16,972 bases of DNA from Chrysochromulina tobinii (GCA_001275005.1 JWZX01000918.1:1-16972); one strand, 5' to 3'; counted from the stretch's first letter, positions 1 to 8,373 are shown. Translations and numbers: made by a program. Notes: generated by a model from the sequence alone, not told the origin.

Positions 1-2
1 AT

Positions 3-1541
3 ACGGCGCCTCGCGAGCACGCAGCCGAGCGTGAGCGCTACCTTGGCCAGCAGAGCCTGCCGGTGGAGCGCTACCACCAGCTGCTGCCGCCGCCGCCGCC
101 GCCGCTGTCGCCCCGGACATCCCCGCTCCGACGCGAGGTGGCCCCGGCGCCGGCGCTGCCCCAAGCGAGCGTCGTCACGAGCGCACCGACGCCAACCGCC
201 GCGCCGCAGCAGCTCCAGCAGCAGTTGACGGCGGCGCAGCAGCATCTTCTGCTCCAGCAGCTCCAGCAGCTGCAGCACCTCCAGCAGCTCCAGCAGCAGC
301 AGCACCAGCAAATGCAGCAAATGCAGCAGATGCAGCACATGCAGCAGCACATGCACACGCACACGCCGCCGCCGCCGCCGCCGCCGGCCCAGGCACCTTC
401 TTCGCAGCCGGCCCAGTCGCCTCCGCAGCCTGCCCAGTCGCAGCAGCAATGGCTGCAGCAGTTTCGTCAGCGCTCGGACCTCCAGGCGCAGCAACAGCGC
501 CAGCAGCGTTCCGAGCGCCTCGCGCGCCAGCAGAGCCGCCGGCAGCCCTCAGCGGCCCCCGGCCGGCAGGCACCCCCTCCCCCCTACGCCCCCGCCGGGC
601 AGCCCTCCACAGCGCCCCCCGGCCGGACGCAATCACAGCCGCAGCCACAGACGCAGCAGCCGCAGCCGCAGCCGCAGCCGCAGCCGCAGCAGCCACCGCA
701 GCCGCCGCCGCTGCACGCCACGGCTCACATGCTGCCACTGCCACCGCGTCCGAAGCTCGCACAGCCGAGCACCCAGCGCAGCAAATCCGCACCTGACGAA
801 ACTGCACCTGACGAAACCTTCGTCAGCAAATCCGCACCCAAGCTGCCTTGCATGCAAGCGCTCACCACAGCGCGACGCAGCAAATCCGCACCCAAGCGCA
901 CTGGCGCGCCTGCTGCGGCGGCTGCAACGGCTGCGGCTGGCACGCGTATGCCTCTCTCCTCTCTCTCCGTTTCGTTTGCCAACGACGCCGCCGCTGCGGC
1001 TCCGGGCGCTAGGGGGACTCCGCGCAAGGGTGTCGTGGCGACATCTCAAGGCTCGACATCTCAAGGCACCAGCGCGCTCTGTGCGGCGGAGAAGGAGGCG
1101 GAGGCGAGGGCGGTGGGGAGGGCGGGAGCGACGAGGGCGATGGCGACGGCGGTGGCAGCCCCGGCGATGGTGGCGACGGCGGCGACGGCGGTGGCAGTGG
1201 CGGCGACGGCGGTGGCGGCGACGGCGGCGGACGATGCGACTATGCGCGAGCGCCCGCCGCCTGCCTCACCCTCCAGGCTGACCTATACCAACGCGCCCCT
1301 CTCCGACAGCACCCTCGGCACCATCCCCGAGGTGTCCACCGACATAGGCTCCATACTGGGTGCGAGTACGCGGCGGGCTCCGGCGGCACCAGCGCCAACG
1401 ACGGGCAGCGCGGGCGGTGCGGGCGGTTCGGGCGGTACGAGCGGGCAGGGAAATGACGCGAAGATCCAGCAGCTGATCTCGACGTGCTCGTATTGGGCCT
1501 CGGTGCTTCAGGCGGCGCAGGCGGGGCAGGTGGCCTCGTGA
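3..1541 (+). CDS. Gln/Pro-rich low-complexity protein, 3' part only
   Basis: The reading frame is already open at base 3 and no ATG marks a start, so the gene begins upstream of the window. It ends at TGA 1539-1541. The visible part starts with a charged stretch (ERERYLGQQ), then a polyproline run, a long Gln/Leu/Met-rich segment at about 200-360 built from CAG-type codons, more Pro/Gln tracts, and a basic segment with three SKSAP motifs at 777-794, 825-839 and 876-893. An Ala-rich stretch follows, then a more ordinary C-terminus (about 1240-1541) containing EVSTDIGSILGAS and QQLISTCSYWASVLQ. I do not recognise the family. The composition resembles disordered transcription or RNA-binding co-factors, but that is only inference. 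Two 15-bp in-frame tandem duplications (789-818 and 1040-1069) show recent repeat growth. The G-rich part near 1090-1240 is also open in another frame, so the frame there is less certain. Confidence 0.6.
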   Translation, partial: TAPREHAAERERYLGQQSLPVERYHQLLPPPPPPLSPRTSPLRREVAPAPALPQASVVTSAPTPTAAPQQLQQQLTAAQQHLLLQQLQQLQHLQQLQQQQHQQMQQMQQMQHMQQHMHTHTPPPPPPPAQAPSSQPAQSPPQPAQSQQQWLQQFRQRSDLQAQQQRQQRSERLARQQSRRQPSAAPGRQAPPPPYAPAGQPSTAPPGRTQSQPQPQTQQPQPQPQPQPQQPPQPPPLHATAHMLPLPPRPKLAQPSTQRSKSAPDETAPDETFVSKSAPKLPCMQALTTARRSKSAPKRTGAPAAAAATAAAGTRMPLSSLSVSFANDAAAAAPGARGTPRKGVVATSQGSTSQGTSALCAAEKEAEARAVGRAGATRAMATAVAAPAMVATAATAVAVAATAVAATAADDATMRERPPPASPSRLTYTNAPLSDSTLGTIPEVSTDIGSILGASTRRAPAAPAPTTGSAGGAGGSGGTSGQGNDAKIQQLISTCSYWASVLQAAQAGQVAS

Positions 1542-1554
1542 TGACAGGTGGCCT

Positions 1555-1674
1555 CGTGACGGCGCTCGTGACGGCGCTCGAGGAGCGCTCGGCGGGGGGA
1601 TCGGGGGCGGCGGAGTTGGCGCCTGAGCGCCGTCACGAGCGCCTGAGCGCCGTCACGAGCGCTTGAGCGCCGTC
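1555..1674. repeat. Tandem and inverted repeat just after the first gene
   Basis: A 13-bp unit (cgtgacggcgctc type) is repeated just after the stop codon. The 18-bp segment 1562-1579 is a perfect inverted copy of 1625-1642 and again of 1645-1662. The right arm lies in a 20-bp tandem repeat of about 2.7 copies (1621-1674). The arms could form a long GC-rich hairpin in the 3' UTR of the upstream gene. Confidence 0.75.
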
Positions 1675-2206
1675 CTGGTGGACAGATTGGGAGCTCACGG
1701 GCGGGGGCTCGTCAAGCTTCGTCAAGCTGCGGTCGCTCGCAGCCCGAGGGACGCGAGATGTGTGGCGAGATGTGTGGTGCATTAGGGTGACTGGATGGCC
1801 AATGGGGGTGGACCTCATCTGGCGTCCTCCGCGATTCGATGCGGTGGGAGCTGTGTCGGTTGACCAAGGGTCCGGCGCGTGGGATAGCCGGGGCATGCTG
1901 CGGGGCACGTGGAGCGGCGTCACACGCCTCACGTCCCTAAACTGACGCTTCCGGATGTGCCTGGCCCTGGGGTGTGCATGACGCATGTCGGTGACGGTCC
2001 CCAGACCCCACATCGGTGACCAACACATGTGGATTTGCGGGATGGGGGCGCGGATGCAGTAGCTGCGACCGTCGGGACTGTGCGGTTATGCGTGTACAGC
2101 TGGTCTCCTGCCGTGAAGCGTGACCGTGTCCGTGAGGGTGAGCGCGCGCGAGGACCGCGAAGGGAAAGCTAACTAGGCGAGGCGCGAGGAGGTCGACCCT
2201 GGCGGC

Positions 2207-2486
2207 CTAGCCGCGGCGCAACGCGACGTGGAGGGGCTTGTCGAGGTAGAGGGCGAAGGCGCCATGGGCGCGGACTTTGTTGCGCACGTGGTCGTGCCCG
2301 ACCAGACTTCGACCAGACGGCCACATCGAGCAGCAGGCCGTCCTCGCGCGGCGCAAGCAGGCACAGCTCGATCTCGGATCTGCTCAGACACTGCACACTG
2401 GCGGTGGCGGTGCATCGAGCGAGCCGCCGGCCGAGGTGCAACAGGTTCACCTGAGTGAGGTGCGCCGGCTGCCGCCAAGCTGGTGA
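2207..2486 (-). pseudogene. Possible frameshifted gene remnant
   Basis: Two minus-strand frames each look like real protein but do not join. The upstream piece (about 2486 down to 2310) reads LTQVNLLHLGRRLAR and then EIELCLLAPREDGLLLDVAVW. The downstream piece (about 2300 down to the TAG at 2207-2209) reads GHDHVRNKVRAHGAFALYL and ends DKPLHVALRRG. The change of frame falls at an 11-bp imperfect tandem duplication (2299-2320). Removing one copy does not by itself join these two frames, so the history is more complex or one frame is chance. There is no clear ATG and I recognise no family. It could be a decayed paralogue of a gene elsewhere or a region with a sequencing error. Confidence 0.25.
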
Positions 2487-2598
2487 CGAGGACAGACCGC
2501 TGTGTCATCTTTTATAACCATAATTTTGGTTCCTTTACGGCCCAAATACGCGAGGTCGAAGCAGGTCCCGGGACCGGAGCCGGTTCGGGAGATTGGAG

Positions 2599-2648
2599 CT
2601 AAGTATGGAGAGACACCGCGCATTCTCAATTCTGCAAACCATACTTAG
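2599..2648. repeat. 10-bp perfect inverted repeat
   Basis: ctaagtatgg at 2599-2608 is exactly complementary to ccatacttag at 2639-2648, with 30 bp between. It may be a small hairpin or the ends of a very short mobile-element relic. No flanking target duplication is evident. Confidence 0.6.
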
Positions 2649-2917
2649 TGCCGTTCGACGCGGCGGCTTTCGACTCGCGGCGGACCCCTCGGGACGTTTT
2701 ACCTACGAACCGCCCACACGGTACACAGTCACTGAGCGTGAGCGAGCCGAGCAGCCGAGGCACGACGCCGAGCCCCCGAGCGCACGTGGCGCTGTGTCGC
2801 GGCTCGCGCACCGGGGCCCACTGAGCACGCGCTGGGGCCCGAAGGGGGACACACACACGGCAGGAGACGCAGGACGGCGAGGGTCGTCCTAAGCAGTGCA
2901 CGCCAAGGGCGTGCCGC

Positions 2918-4402
2918 TCACCCGGACGGCCACGACAGCGGTTCAGGTCCGAAGGGGTAGCCTAACAACTTTTTTTTCCCACTCGCACGAGCCCCATCGG
3001 CTTCTTTAGCAGCCGTGCCGGTGATGATGGCAACAGCCGTGCCCGTGACGACTAATGGGGGCCGTGCCATTTCCACGCTCTCGCTAATGGCCAGATTGGT
3101 TCCAACCGGAGTCCAACCGGTCTGAGCTGAACGTCCCTTGCGCGAACAATACACGAGGAGGATGAGAATTGCGCAAAGATTGGAGATCATCAACAGAAGT
3201 ACCACAGCTCCGAATGCGGGTGATTGGGCTGAATACCAGACGGGCGGTGGTGGCGGTGGTGACGGTGGCGACGGCGGTGAGGGTGAGGGCGGAGGTGGCG
3301 GACGTGGCGGAGGCGAGGGCGCCCACCACAGCCCGTACTTACCGAGCAATGCATTCGTCCGATCTTGGTATCCACCTAGACAGTAAAAATTCCCATGGCC
3401 AGACAACCTGCAAAAGTTTATACATCTGTTGGCGCCTTCGATGTTATCCTTCGGCACTACATAGTAACAGCTCCTTCCCCAACTTGGTCCGCGACATTCT
3501 TGAAAAACTGGGTCCTTGAGGAAGCAAGCGATGACTGAGAACCGACTTGCGTAGTACGCAATGTCGTGCTGCAATTGCACGGCAAAGGCACGTCGCTTTT
3601 CCAGATCGGTTTCCTTGCTGTGACTAGCCAGATACGAGGGCACGTACTTTGAGATCGGGGCGTGCGCTTCCTGCAGGGCGCGCGCTCGAGCCAGCAGAAG
3701 CATTCGAGCCAGCGAATTCGAGCCTCCCGCGAATCCTGAGGCGTACAGCAGATGCAAACCTTGTTCGATGTCAGGGTCGATTCTTTCGTCGCAATTCGGA
3801 CCGCCCCAATCTGCTGCGCACGTGTTGCACTTGTCGGTCGGATCCCAGTTGCCCTCGCAGGCGCACCTGTCCCGATACCAGCCGTAGGGCCCACTGCACT
3901 GCCCATTTTGGCCGGACCAACTGTTTCCCGCGACGACGCCCAATGCATCTCCAGGGAGCGCCGTGCATGAGGGAACGCAGAATGCCGTGTGATTGCCACA
4001 TTCACAATGATGCTCATCTAGGCGAGTCGAAATTCGACCTGTCCCCACACAGAGCGTGTCTGATTGCTGACAGTAAGGCGGCGCAGTCGTGCCGCCGCAG
4101 GGCCTCCCATGACATTGCTCAATTACATGAGAACAGTTCGACTGAGGCGTCACAAAATAAGTCGTAATTTGCGTATCGTATCTTGTAGTAGCACTGAACG
4201 GCGTCGCTCTGGTCAAGTTGGCCCAGGTGGTCCACATGTCGGTACCGGTAGGTCGAATCGTCCTCATAGCTGCGTCCATACCTTGCCCGGTCAATTGACT
4301 TTGCCAAGTCCATTCTGACCAGCCAAAGGATGGATATATACCAGAGCCTCCGGACAATGTCCACGAGGAGGGCGAGACGCAGACGCGTGCCACGTATGCC
4401 AT
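2918..4402 (-). CDS. Single-pass membrane protein, EGF-like module and Pro-rich stalk
   Basis: Numbered from the first in-frame ATG (4402), the protein has 494 residues. Residues 1-355 are a Cys-rich predicted ectodomain with several N-x-S/T sites. A laminin/EGF-like module lies near residues 178-206 (CACEGNWDPTDKCNTC, then WGGPNCDE). A second Cys cluster follows, including CINFCRLSGHGNFYCLGGY. Residues about 358-389 are a Pro/Ser stalk, and residues about 396-418 form one hydrophobic helix (AVVLLLMISNLCAILILLVY) followed by CSRKGR, a typical stop-transfer signal. About 75 cytoplasmic residues end the protein. This fits a type I cell-surface or scale-associated protein. The N-terminus shows no signal peptide, and the frame stays open upstream to 4621 without an ATG, so a 5' exon carrying the signal peptide is probably missing from this model. 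The ligand and role are unknown. Confidence 0.7.
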   Translation of the reverse strand: MAYVARVCVSPSSWTLSGGSGIYPSFGWSEWTWQSQLTGQGMDAAMRTIRPTGTDMWTTWANLTRATPFSATTRYDTQITTYFVTPQSNCSHVIEQCHGRPCGGTTAPPYCQQSDTLCVGTGRISTRLDEHHCECGNHTAFCVPSCTALPGDALGVVAGNSWSGQNGQCSGPYGWYRDRCACEGNWDPTDKCNTCAADWGGPNCDERIDPDIEQGLHLLYASGFAGGSNSLARMLLLARARALQEAHAPISKYVPSYLASHSKETDLEKRRAFAVQLQHDIAYYASRFSVIACFLKDPVFQECRGPSWGRSCYYVVPKDNIEGANRCINFCRLSGHGNFYCLGGYQDRTNALLGKYGLWWAPSPPPRPPPPPSPSPPSPPSPPPPPPVWYSAQSPAFGAVVLLLMISNLCAILILLVYCSRKGRSAQTGWTPVGTNLAISESVEMARPPLVVTGTAVAIITGTAAKEADGARASGKKKLLGYPFGPEPLSWPSG

Positions 4403-4775
4403 CCGCGGAGGGGCAACCCGGCTGGCTCGCTCCCGGGGACTTTTTACTATTGTAGGGGCCTGCCTCCTATTCTGTGATCGGTACGGATACACATGTAAAA
4501 AGACACCGTGATCGGTAAAAAGACACCGGGGGGAGCCGGGACACACACGGGACACGCGGACGCACAAAGGCACACGGACCGCACAGACGAACCTCACACA
4601 CGGTACTGTGAATGGCCCCACGAAGGGGACCCCTGGAAAATGGGAAGGAGCACACCTTTATAGGGGTGGCTGTAAAGGTGTGGCTGTAAAGGTGTCGAAA
4701 AGTCAAAGTACATTTAGCGTGGTTTGAAGTCATGAAATTCCCCACAGCTTTTCGCGCCCTTTTCCAATTCCTTTC
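4403..4775. promoter_or_regulatory. Divergent upstream region with short repeats
   Basis: This region separates the minus-strand membrane protein from the plus-strand MORN gene and probably contains both promoters. A 14-bp perfect tandem duplication (gtggctgtaaaggt, 4666-4679 and 4680-4693) sits next to an inverted version (cacacctttata, 4651-4662). Nearer the membrane gene, gtgatcggta occurs at 4474-4483 and 4508-4517, and gtaaaaagacacc at 4495-4507 and 4515-4527, like a duplication in which one copy was shortened. No TATA box can be assigned. Part of this region may hold a 5' exon of the membrane protein. Confidence 0.45.
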
Positions 4776-6387
4776 ATGTCTAGCATCCTGAAGACATTTT
4801 CGGACGATGATGAGGATGCCGAGGTTTCTTCTCTGGCGCATCAAGCGGAGCAGCCAGTGCCAGCGCTACCTCCGATGCTACCGGCACCGCAGCCGTGTCT
4901 AGCAACCCGTGAACCGAAAGATGGAGCCGAGGTGACAGACTTCATTGATCCGGAAATAGACACTGCGAGCTCCATCTACCACGGCGAATTAGCTTGGTGC
5001 GGACTTCCTCGGAAGGGGAGCAAGGCACGGCCACTGGCACACGGCAAGGGTATTCTCACGCTCAGCAACGGCAGCAAGTACGAGGGCTCGTTTCAGCGGG
5101 GCCAGAGGCACGGCTACGGAAGGTGGGCCACGGACGATGGCGATGTCTACGAAGGCGATTGGCGCGAGGATGAGGTGACTGGGGCCGGCACGCTCAACTT
5201 CGGTGCTGGTGGGTCCTACAAAGGCGAGTGGGTGCACGGCTATCCGAACGGGCAAGGCACCAAGGAGGAATGCGACGGCACCAAGTACGTCGGCCAATTC
5301 CTCAACGATCGCCGCCACGGATGGGGCAAGCTTTACGACCCGCACGGTGCGCTCGTCCGCGAGGGTGACTGGAAGGACGGCAGAGAGTACAACCCGCCGC
5401 CGAAGCCTGCCTCAAAGAAGAGGGAGTACAAATTTGTCGGCAGGGTACGCCCCAAAAGCCCGAACACCCTCCCGTGCACACATGTCCTTTCTCGGAGCTC
5501 ATACGCCCGCTGAATGAACTCATGCGGCGCAGCTCGACGATATGGGCGATTACTATGTGCTGGTCGCCAAGGAGAATGAGACAATCGGTCAAATGGCCAA
5601 GGAGCTCGACCGCGGGTGCTCGCCCGAGGAGCTCATCGAATTCAACGCGAAGAACCTCCCATGTCTGACGAGCAAGTCCAAGTTCAGGACCGGGTGCGAG
5701 GTCCGGTTGCCAACACTGAGCTGCGCCTACTACCTGGCCGACGCCAGGGTAGCCAAGGCAGAGACCGAGGCTGAGGCAAGGGTGGGCGACGCCCATCGTG
5801 AGATGGAGGTGGCCAAAGCAGAGGCAGCAAACGCCAAGGCCGAGGCGGCGAACGCCAAAGCAGAGGCGGCGAATGCCAAGGCCGAGGCGGCAGCAGCAAA
5901 GGCCGAGGCCAAGGCCCTCAAGGGGGCATCGGAGCAGGCGACCACCTCTTCGGAGGCGACCACCGCGGCCGTCGGCTCCAAGCACCAGCCACGACGGCCA
6001 GCGGAGGCCGAGGTGGAGGCTGACGTGGAGGATGAGGCGCCGAATGCGTCCGCCATGGTGGCCAGGCTGACGCAGCTGGACGACGCAGTGAGCAAGGAGC
6101 AGGCTAAGTTCAGCCAAGGCCGTGCGCAGATCGATGCTGTGCGCGATGGCCCGCTCGCCTCGGCGGTGGCACTGATGATCCCAGAGATGGAGAGCGCGCT
6201 CCAAAAGGTCCGAGAGGAGCTCGAGCGGCGCGACGGCATCAAACGCGCGCTGCTGCAAGCGCAGCAGGAGCACCACGCGGCCACTGAGGCAGAGCAGGTA
6301 GTGAAACGGCGGCGGCTGTCTGCCCAGACAGCGCTCATGGCGGCATGGCATGCGTCGAGTGCATGTAAAATATACAAAGACGACTAA
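4776..6387 (+). CDS. MORN-repeat, LysM-like, coiled-coil protein (two exons)
   Basis: Exon 1 (4776-5444, 223 codons) has an acidic N-terminus and about five MORN repeats from residue 68, for example YEGSFQRGQRHGYGRW, YEGDWREDEVTGAGTL, YKGEWVHGYPNGQGT and YVGQFLNDRRHGWGKL. Exon 2 (5533-6387) starts with a LysM-like domain (DYYVLVAKENETIGQMAKEL to GCEVRLP), then a heptad array of ANAKAEA units at about 5815-5920, an acidic linker, a second coiled coil and a basic KRRR cluster near the end. Splicing at GT 5445 and AG 5532 joins ...KFVGR to LDDMGDYY... in phase 0, giving 507 residues. Without splicing the first frame stops at 5513 and the second could start at ATG 5542. MORN repeats often contact membranes or act as scaffolds. 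LysM folds bind glycans, but intracellular LysM-like domains are known, and no signal peptide is visible here. The overall role is unknown. Confidence 0.75.
5445..5532 (+). other. Predicted 88-bp phase-0 intron
   Basis: The donor is agg|gtacgc and the acceptor is gcgcag|ctc. A pyrimidine stretch (tcctttctc) lies upstream and a possible branch point (ctgaatgaac) near 5511-5520. The donor matches the GTRCGY pattern of the introns in the gene at 14060-16972. Removal restores one frame from the MORN part into the LysM part. It lacks the hairpin found in those other introns. Confidence 0.6.
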
Positions 6388-6676
6388 GTGTGTCTGCGGA
6401 CCCGGTGAGTCTGTTATGACTTATGTTCTGTTATGTGAATGACATTATGAATGGTGAATGACATAATAGATAATATGCCGCGTATCGCGTATAAACTTAC
6501 TGAAAAGACCGCGTTGAACGTGAGAAGACAAGTCCGAGAGTCCCAAGATGTCAGATCGTCGAGGATACTTAGACTTAAGCTCTTAAGGCGCGCACGCACC
6601 CACCATGTTGACACCCACATCGCGCACACGAACCCACCACAGCTATGAGCTAAGAGCTTTCCAATGACGATGTCCT
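6388..6676. other. AT-richer gap between convergent genes
   Basis: This short spacer separates the stop codons of the MORN-LysM gene and the DNA polymerase. It is visibly richer in A and T than the genes. It holds two copies of gtgaatgacat near 6435-6461 and a small palindrome (cttaag, ct, cttaag) at 6574-6587. Both 3' UTRs probably lie here. No gene is supported. Confidence 0.4.
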
Positions 6677-8182
6677 TCATTCTCTCTGCGCGACGGCGAG
6701 GCATACGTCGAGATGCGAATTGATCGCACTCAGAGGGATGCTTGCGCCACACACGGGGCAGGTCGCCAGGGAGCAGGAGCGTTCCGCGGCGCGCTGCTGC
6801 GCTTCCACCCGTGGTGGCGACGGCGCGGCTGCAGCTCGATCTGATCCCGCCGTGGGAGTGACGAAACCCAAAGGGGGCGTGGGAGTGACGAAACCCAAAG
6901 GGGGCGTGGGAGTGACGAAACCCAAAGGGGGCGTGGGAGTGACGAAACCCAAAGGGGCCGCCTTGCGCACGAACTGTAGAAGTGAGGGCTGGCCTGGCTC
7001 AGCGCGCTTGCGCTTTGCGGCCGCACCCGTCGCCGAACCCGATGCCCCGCTGTCGGCATACACGAGCACGAGCACCAGACGGCTCACCCGAAAGGGCTGG
7101 GTGCCGACTGCAGCCTCGAAAGTGCGCGTGGCGAGCGCCGCGATGGCGTGCGCATCCTCATTCTTCGCGGGCGGCCAAGCCACCTGAGCCTGACGGACTT
7201 CCTTCGCGCTCGGGAAGAGTTTCCATTTGACCACGAGCTGCGCGGGCCGGCGCGGGCCGTACGTGGCCACGTCATCCTCCGCGCGGGAGAGGAGCATGGG
7301 CGCAAGATGCACGAATCCATGATGCACGTGCTCCAGCCTGGTGGCGGGCTCGTGATCAGTCGGCCGTACGGAGCACTCCACAGAGAGGCTACGCGGCAGC
7401 TGGAATCGACTTACGGTGCTGCCGTCGCACGCCGTGCTGAGCAACGAGCCGAGCGCCTCCGCCTCGGGCGCGCCGAGAGCGGCGGCAGCGCCGTGCGCCT
7501 CCTCCTCAAGCCATGCGCGCGCCTGAGCGAGCGTCGCCGCCTCGCCGAGGACGTGCTGCAAGCCGAGGCGCGTCGAAGGACGGAGCCCGTGCAGCCCGGC
7601 ACCGCAGATCTTGTCGACTCTTGCCGCGTCGAGCAGTGCCCTCTCCGGTGCGGCGCCCACGCAGCAGTACATGCCGTTGGGCTTGGCGTGCTTCGTCGCG
7701 AGCATAGAGAGCAGCTTTGTCCGAGCGAGGCCGACAGAGCAGCGCAGCCCAGTCGCTTGCAGCACCGCTGCTCGAAGCTCGTGAGCCCACGCCGTGGCAG
7801 CCTCCACTGAGGCCAACCGCTCCGGTAGCTGGACGAAAAAATCATCAAAGGAAGAACGCTCGACTTGACGGCCCAGCCAGCTGGTGGCTGGCAGGCCGGG
7901 CGGGTCGAGTGAATGCATGACGCACGTGAGCACCGCCTGCCCAGCGCTTCGGTACCGCTGCATGGCATTGACGCCATTGTCCCCGCGAACTAGGACCAGG
8001 TCAGGGCAAAGGCGCTTTCCCTCCGCCACCGAGATCCTGTTGTACAACCCAAATGCGCGCGCCTCGTAGTTGACTGCTGCGATCTCCATATTCTGTTGGA
8101 CGCCAAGCGGACGGCCACGCACTGAAAGCCGCACCTCTTCGACTTGCGCGAAGAAGCAATCGACGTCCAGGTGGGCGATCAT
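6677..8182 (-). CDS. Y-family translesion DNA polymerase, iota-like
   Basis: The first ATG gives 501 residues; the frame is open to 8272 but without an earlier ATG. The polymerase core begins at once with HLDVDCFFAQVEE, holding metal-binding D6 and a Phe at the position expected for the steric gate (F11). PLGVQQ and NYEARAFG follow, the former typical of polymerase iota. The second catalytic motif reads SSFDD (D113, D114), where the family usually has Asp-Glu. CSVGLARTKLLSMLATKHAK is the conserved palm segment, followed by a thumb and a little-finger domain (VVKWKLF, PFRVSRLVLVLVY). After the core come KRKR, a PIP-like motif QPSLLQFV (about residues 397-404) for PCNA binding, four PLGFVTPTP repeats, and a C2HC RAD18-type UBZ finger (CPVC to INSHLDVCL). 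The protein should bypass DNA lesions in the nucleus at ubiquitinated PCNA. It is shorter than animal iota (about 715-740 residues). Upstream it shares a 191-bp region with the SKP1-fusion gene. Confidence 0.88.
   Translation of the reverse strand: MIAHLDVDCFFAQVEEVRLSVRGRPLGVQQNMEIAAVNYEARAFGLYNRISVAEGKRLCPDLVLVRGDNGVNAMQRYRSAGQAVLTCVMHSLDPPGLPATSWLGRQVERSSFDDFFVQLPERLASVEAATAWAHELRAAVLQATGLRCSVGLARTKLLSMLATKHAKPNGMYCCVGAAPERALLDAARVDKICGAGLHGLRPSTRLGLQHVLGEAATLAQARAWLEEEAHGAAAALGAPEAEALGSLLSTACDGSTVSRFQLPRSLSVECSVRPTDHEPATRLEHVHHGFVHLAPMLLSRAEDDVATYGPRRPAQLVVKWKLFPSAKEVRQAQVAWPPAKNEDAHAIAALATRTFEAAVGTQPFRVSRLVLVLVYADSGASGSATGAAAKRKRAEPGQPSLLQFVRKAAPLGFVTPTPPLGFVTPTPPLGFVTPTPPLGFVTPTAGSDRAAAAPSPPRVEAQQRAAERSCSLATCPVCGASIPLSAINSHLDVCLAVAQRE
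6852..6959 (-). repeat. Four 27-bp coding repeats in the polymerase tail
   Basis: Four tandem copies of a 27-bp unit (6852-6878, 6879-6905, 6906-6932, 6933-6959) are identical except for the last bases of the final copy. Each encodes nine residues, PLGFVTPTP. They lie between the PIP-like motif and the zinc finger, in a probably disordered linker. The near identity points to recent expansion. Confidence 0.95.
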
Positions 8183-8373
8183 ATTCGCGAGACTCAGGAC
8201 GCCATTTTTCGGCGATCGTGCGACGAAACACCAAGCAGTGCATTTCACACCAACCTGTAGGCGTTCACACAACAGGCGGCAACGGTCCTACCACAAGGTC
8301 CTCTCTTAGGTTACCGTTTGCAGACATAATTTAAATTCACAGTTCAGTGCTGTAACTTTTCTCCCCCAACAAA
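8183..8373. promoter_or_regulatory. Compact divergent promoter region
   Basis: Only 191 bp separate the ATG of the polymerase (8182, minus) from the ATG of the SKP1-fusion gene (8374, plus). The part next to the plus-strand start is AT-rich (ataatttaaattcac near 8327-8341), and the start context is caacaaaATG. Both genes probably use this region. No defined binding site is recognised. Confidence 0.45.

Larger units (their letters stand above)
1542..2917. other. Long intergenic region between convergent genes
   Basis: No convincing intact gene is visible here. It holds the inverted repeat after gene 1, two short perfect tandem duplications (10 bp at 1711-1730 and 12 bp at 1753-1776), a possible gene remnant on the minus strand at 2207-2486, and a 10-bp inverted repeat at 2599-2648. 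A 95-codon ATG-started frame at 2605-2892 on the plus strand has no recognisable domain and may be chance in GC-rich DNA. Confidence 0.5.

Noticed and set aside
175-807. 210-codon Ala-rich minus-strand frame
   Set aside because: It is the antisense reading of the CAG/CCG-rich tracts in gene 1.
1633-2028. 131-codon minus-strand frame
   Set aside because: It has no domain, an atypical Arg/His/Thr-rich composition, and it includes the tandem repeat after gene 1.
3138-3519. Plus-strand frames over the Gly-rich segment
   Set aside because: They are antisense to the Pro-rich stalk of the membrane protein and have no domain.
5302-6351. 349-codon minus-strand frame
   Set aside because: It is antisense to the MORN-LysM gene; its Leu/Arg/Gly-rich repeats mirror the coiled-coil codons.
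8183-8272. 30-residue N-terminal extension of the polymerase
   Set aside because: It has no ATG (the codon is TTG), and the family core begins right at the ATG at 8182.
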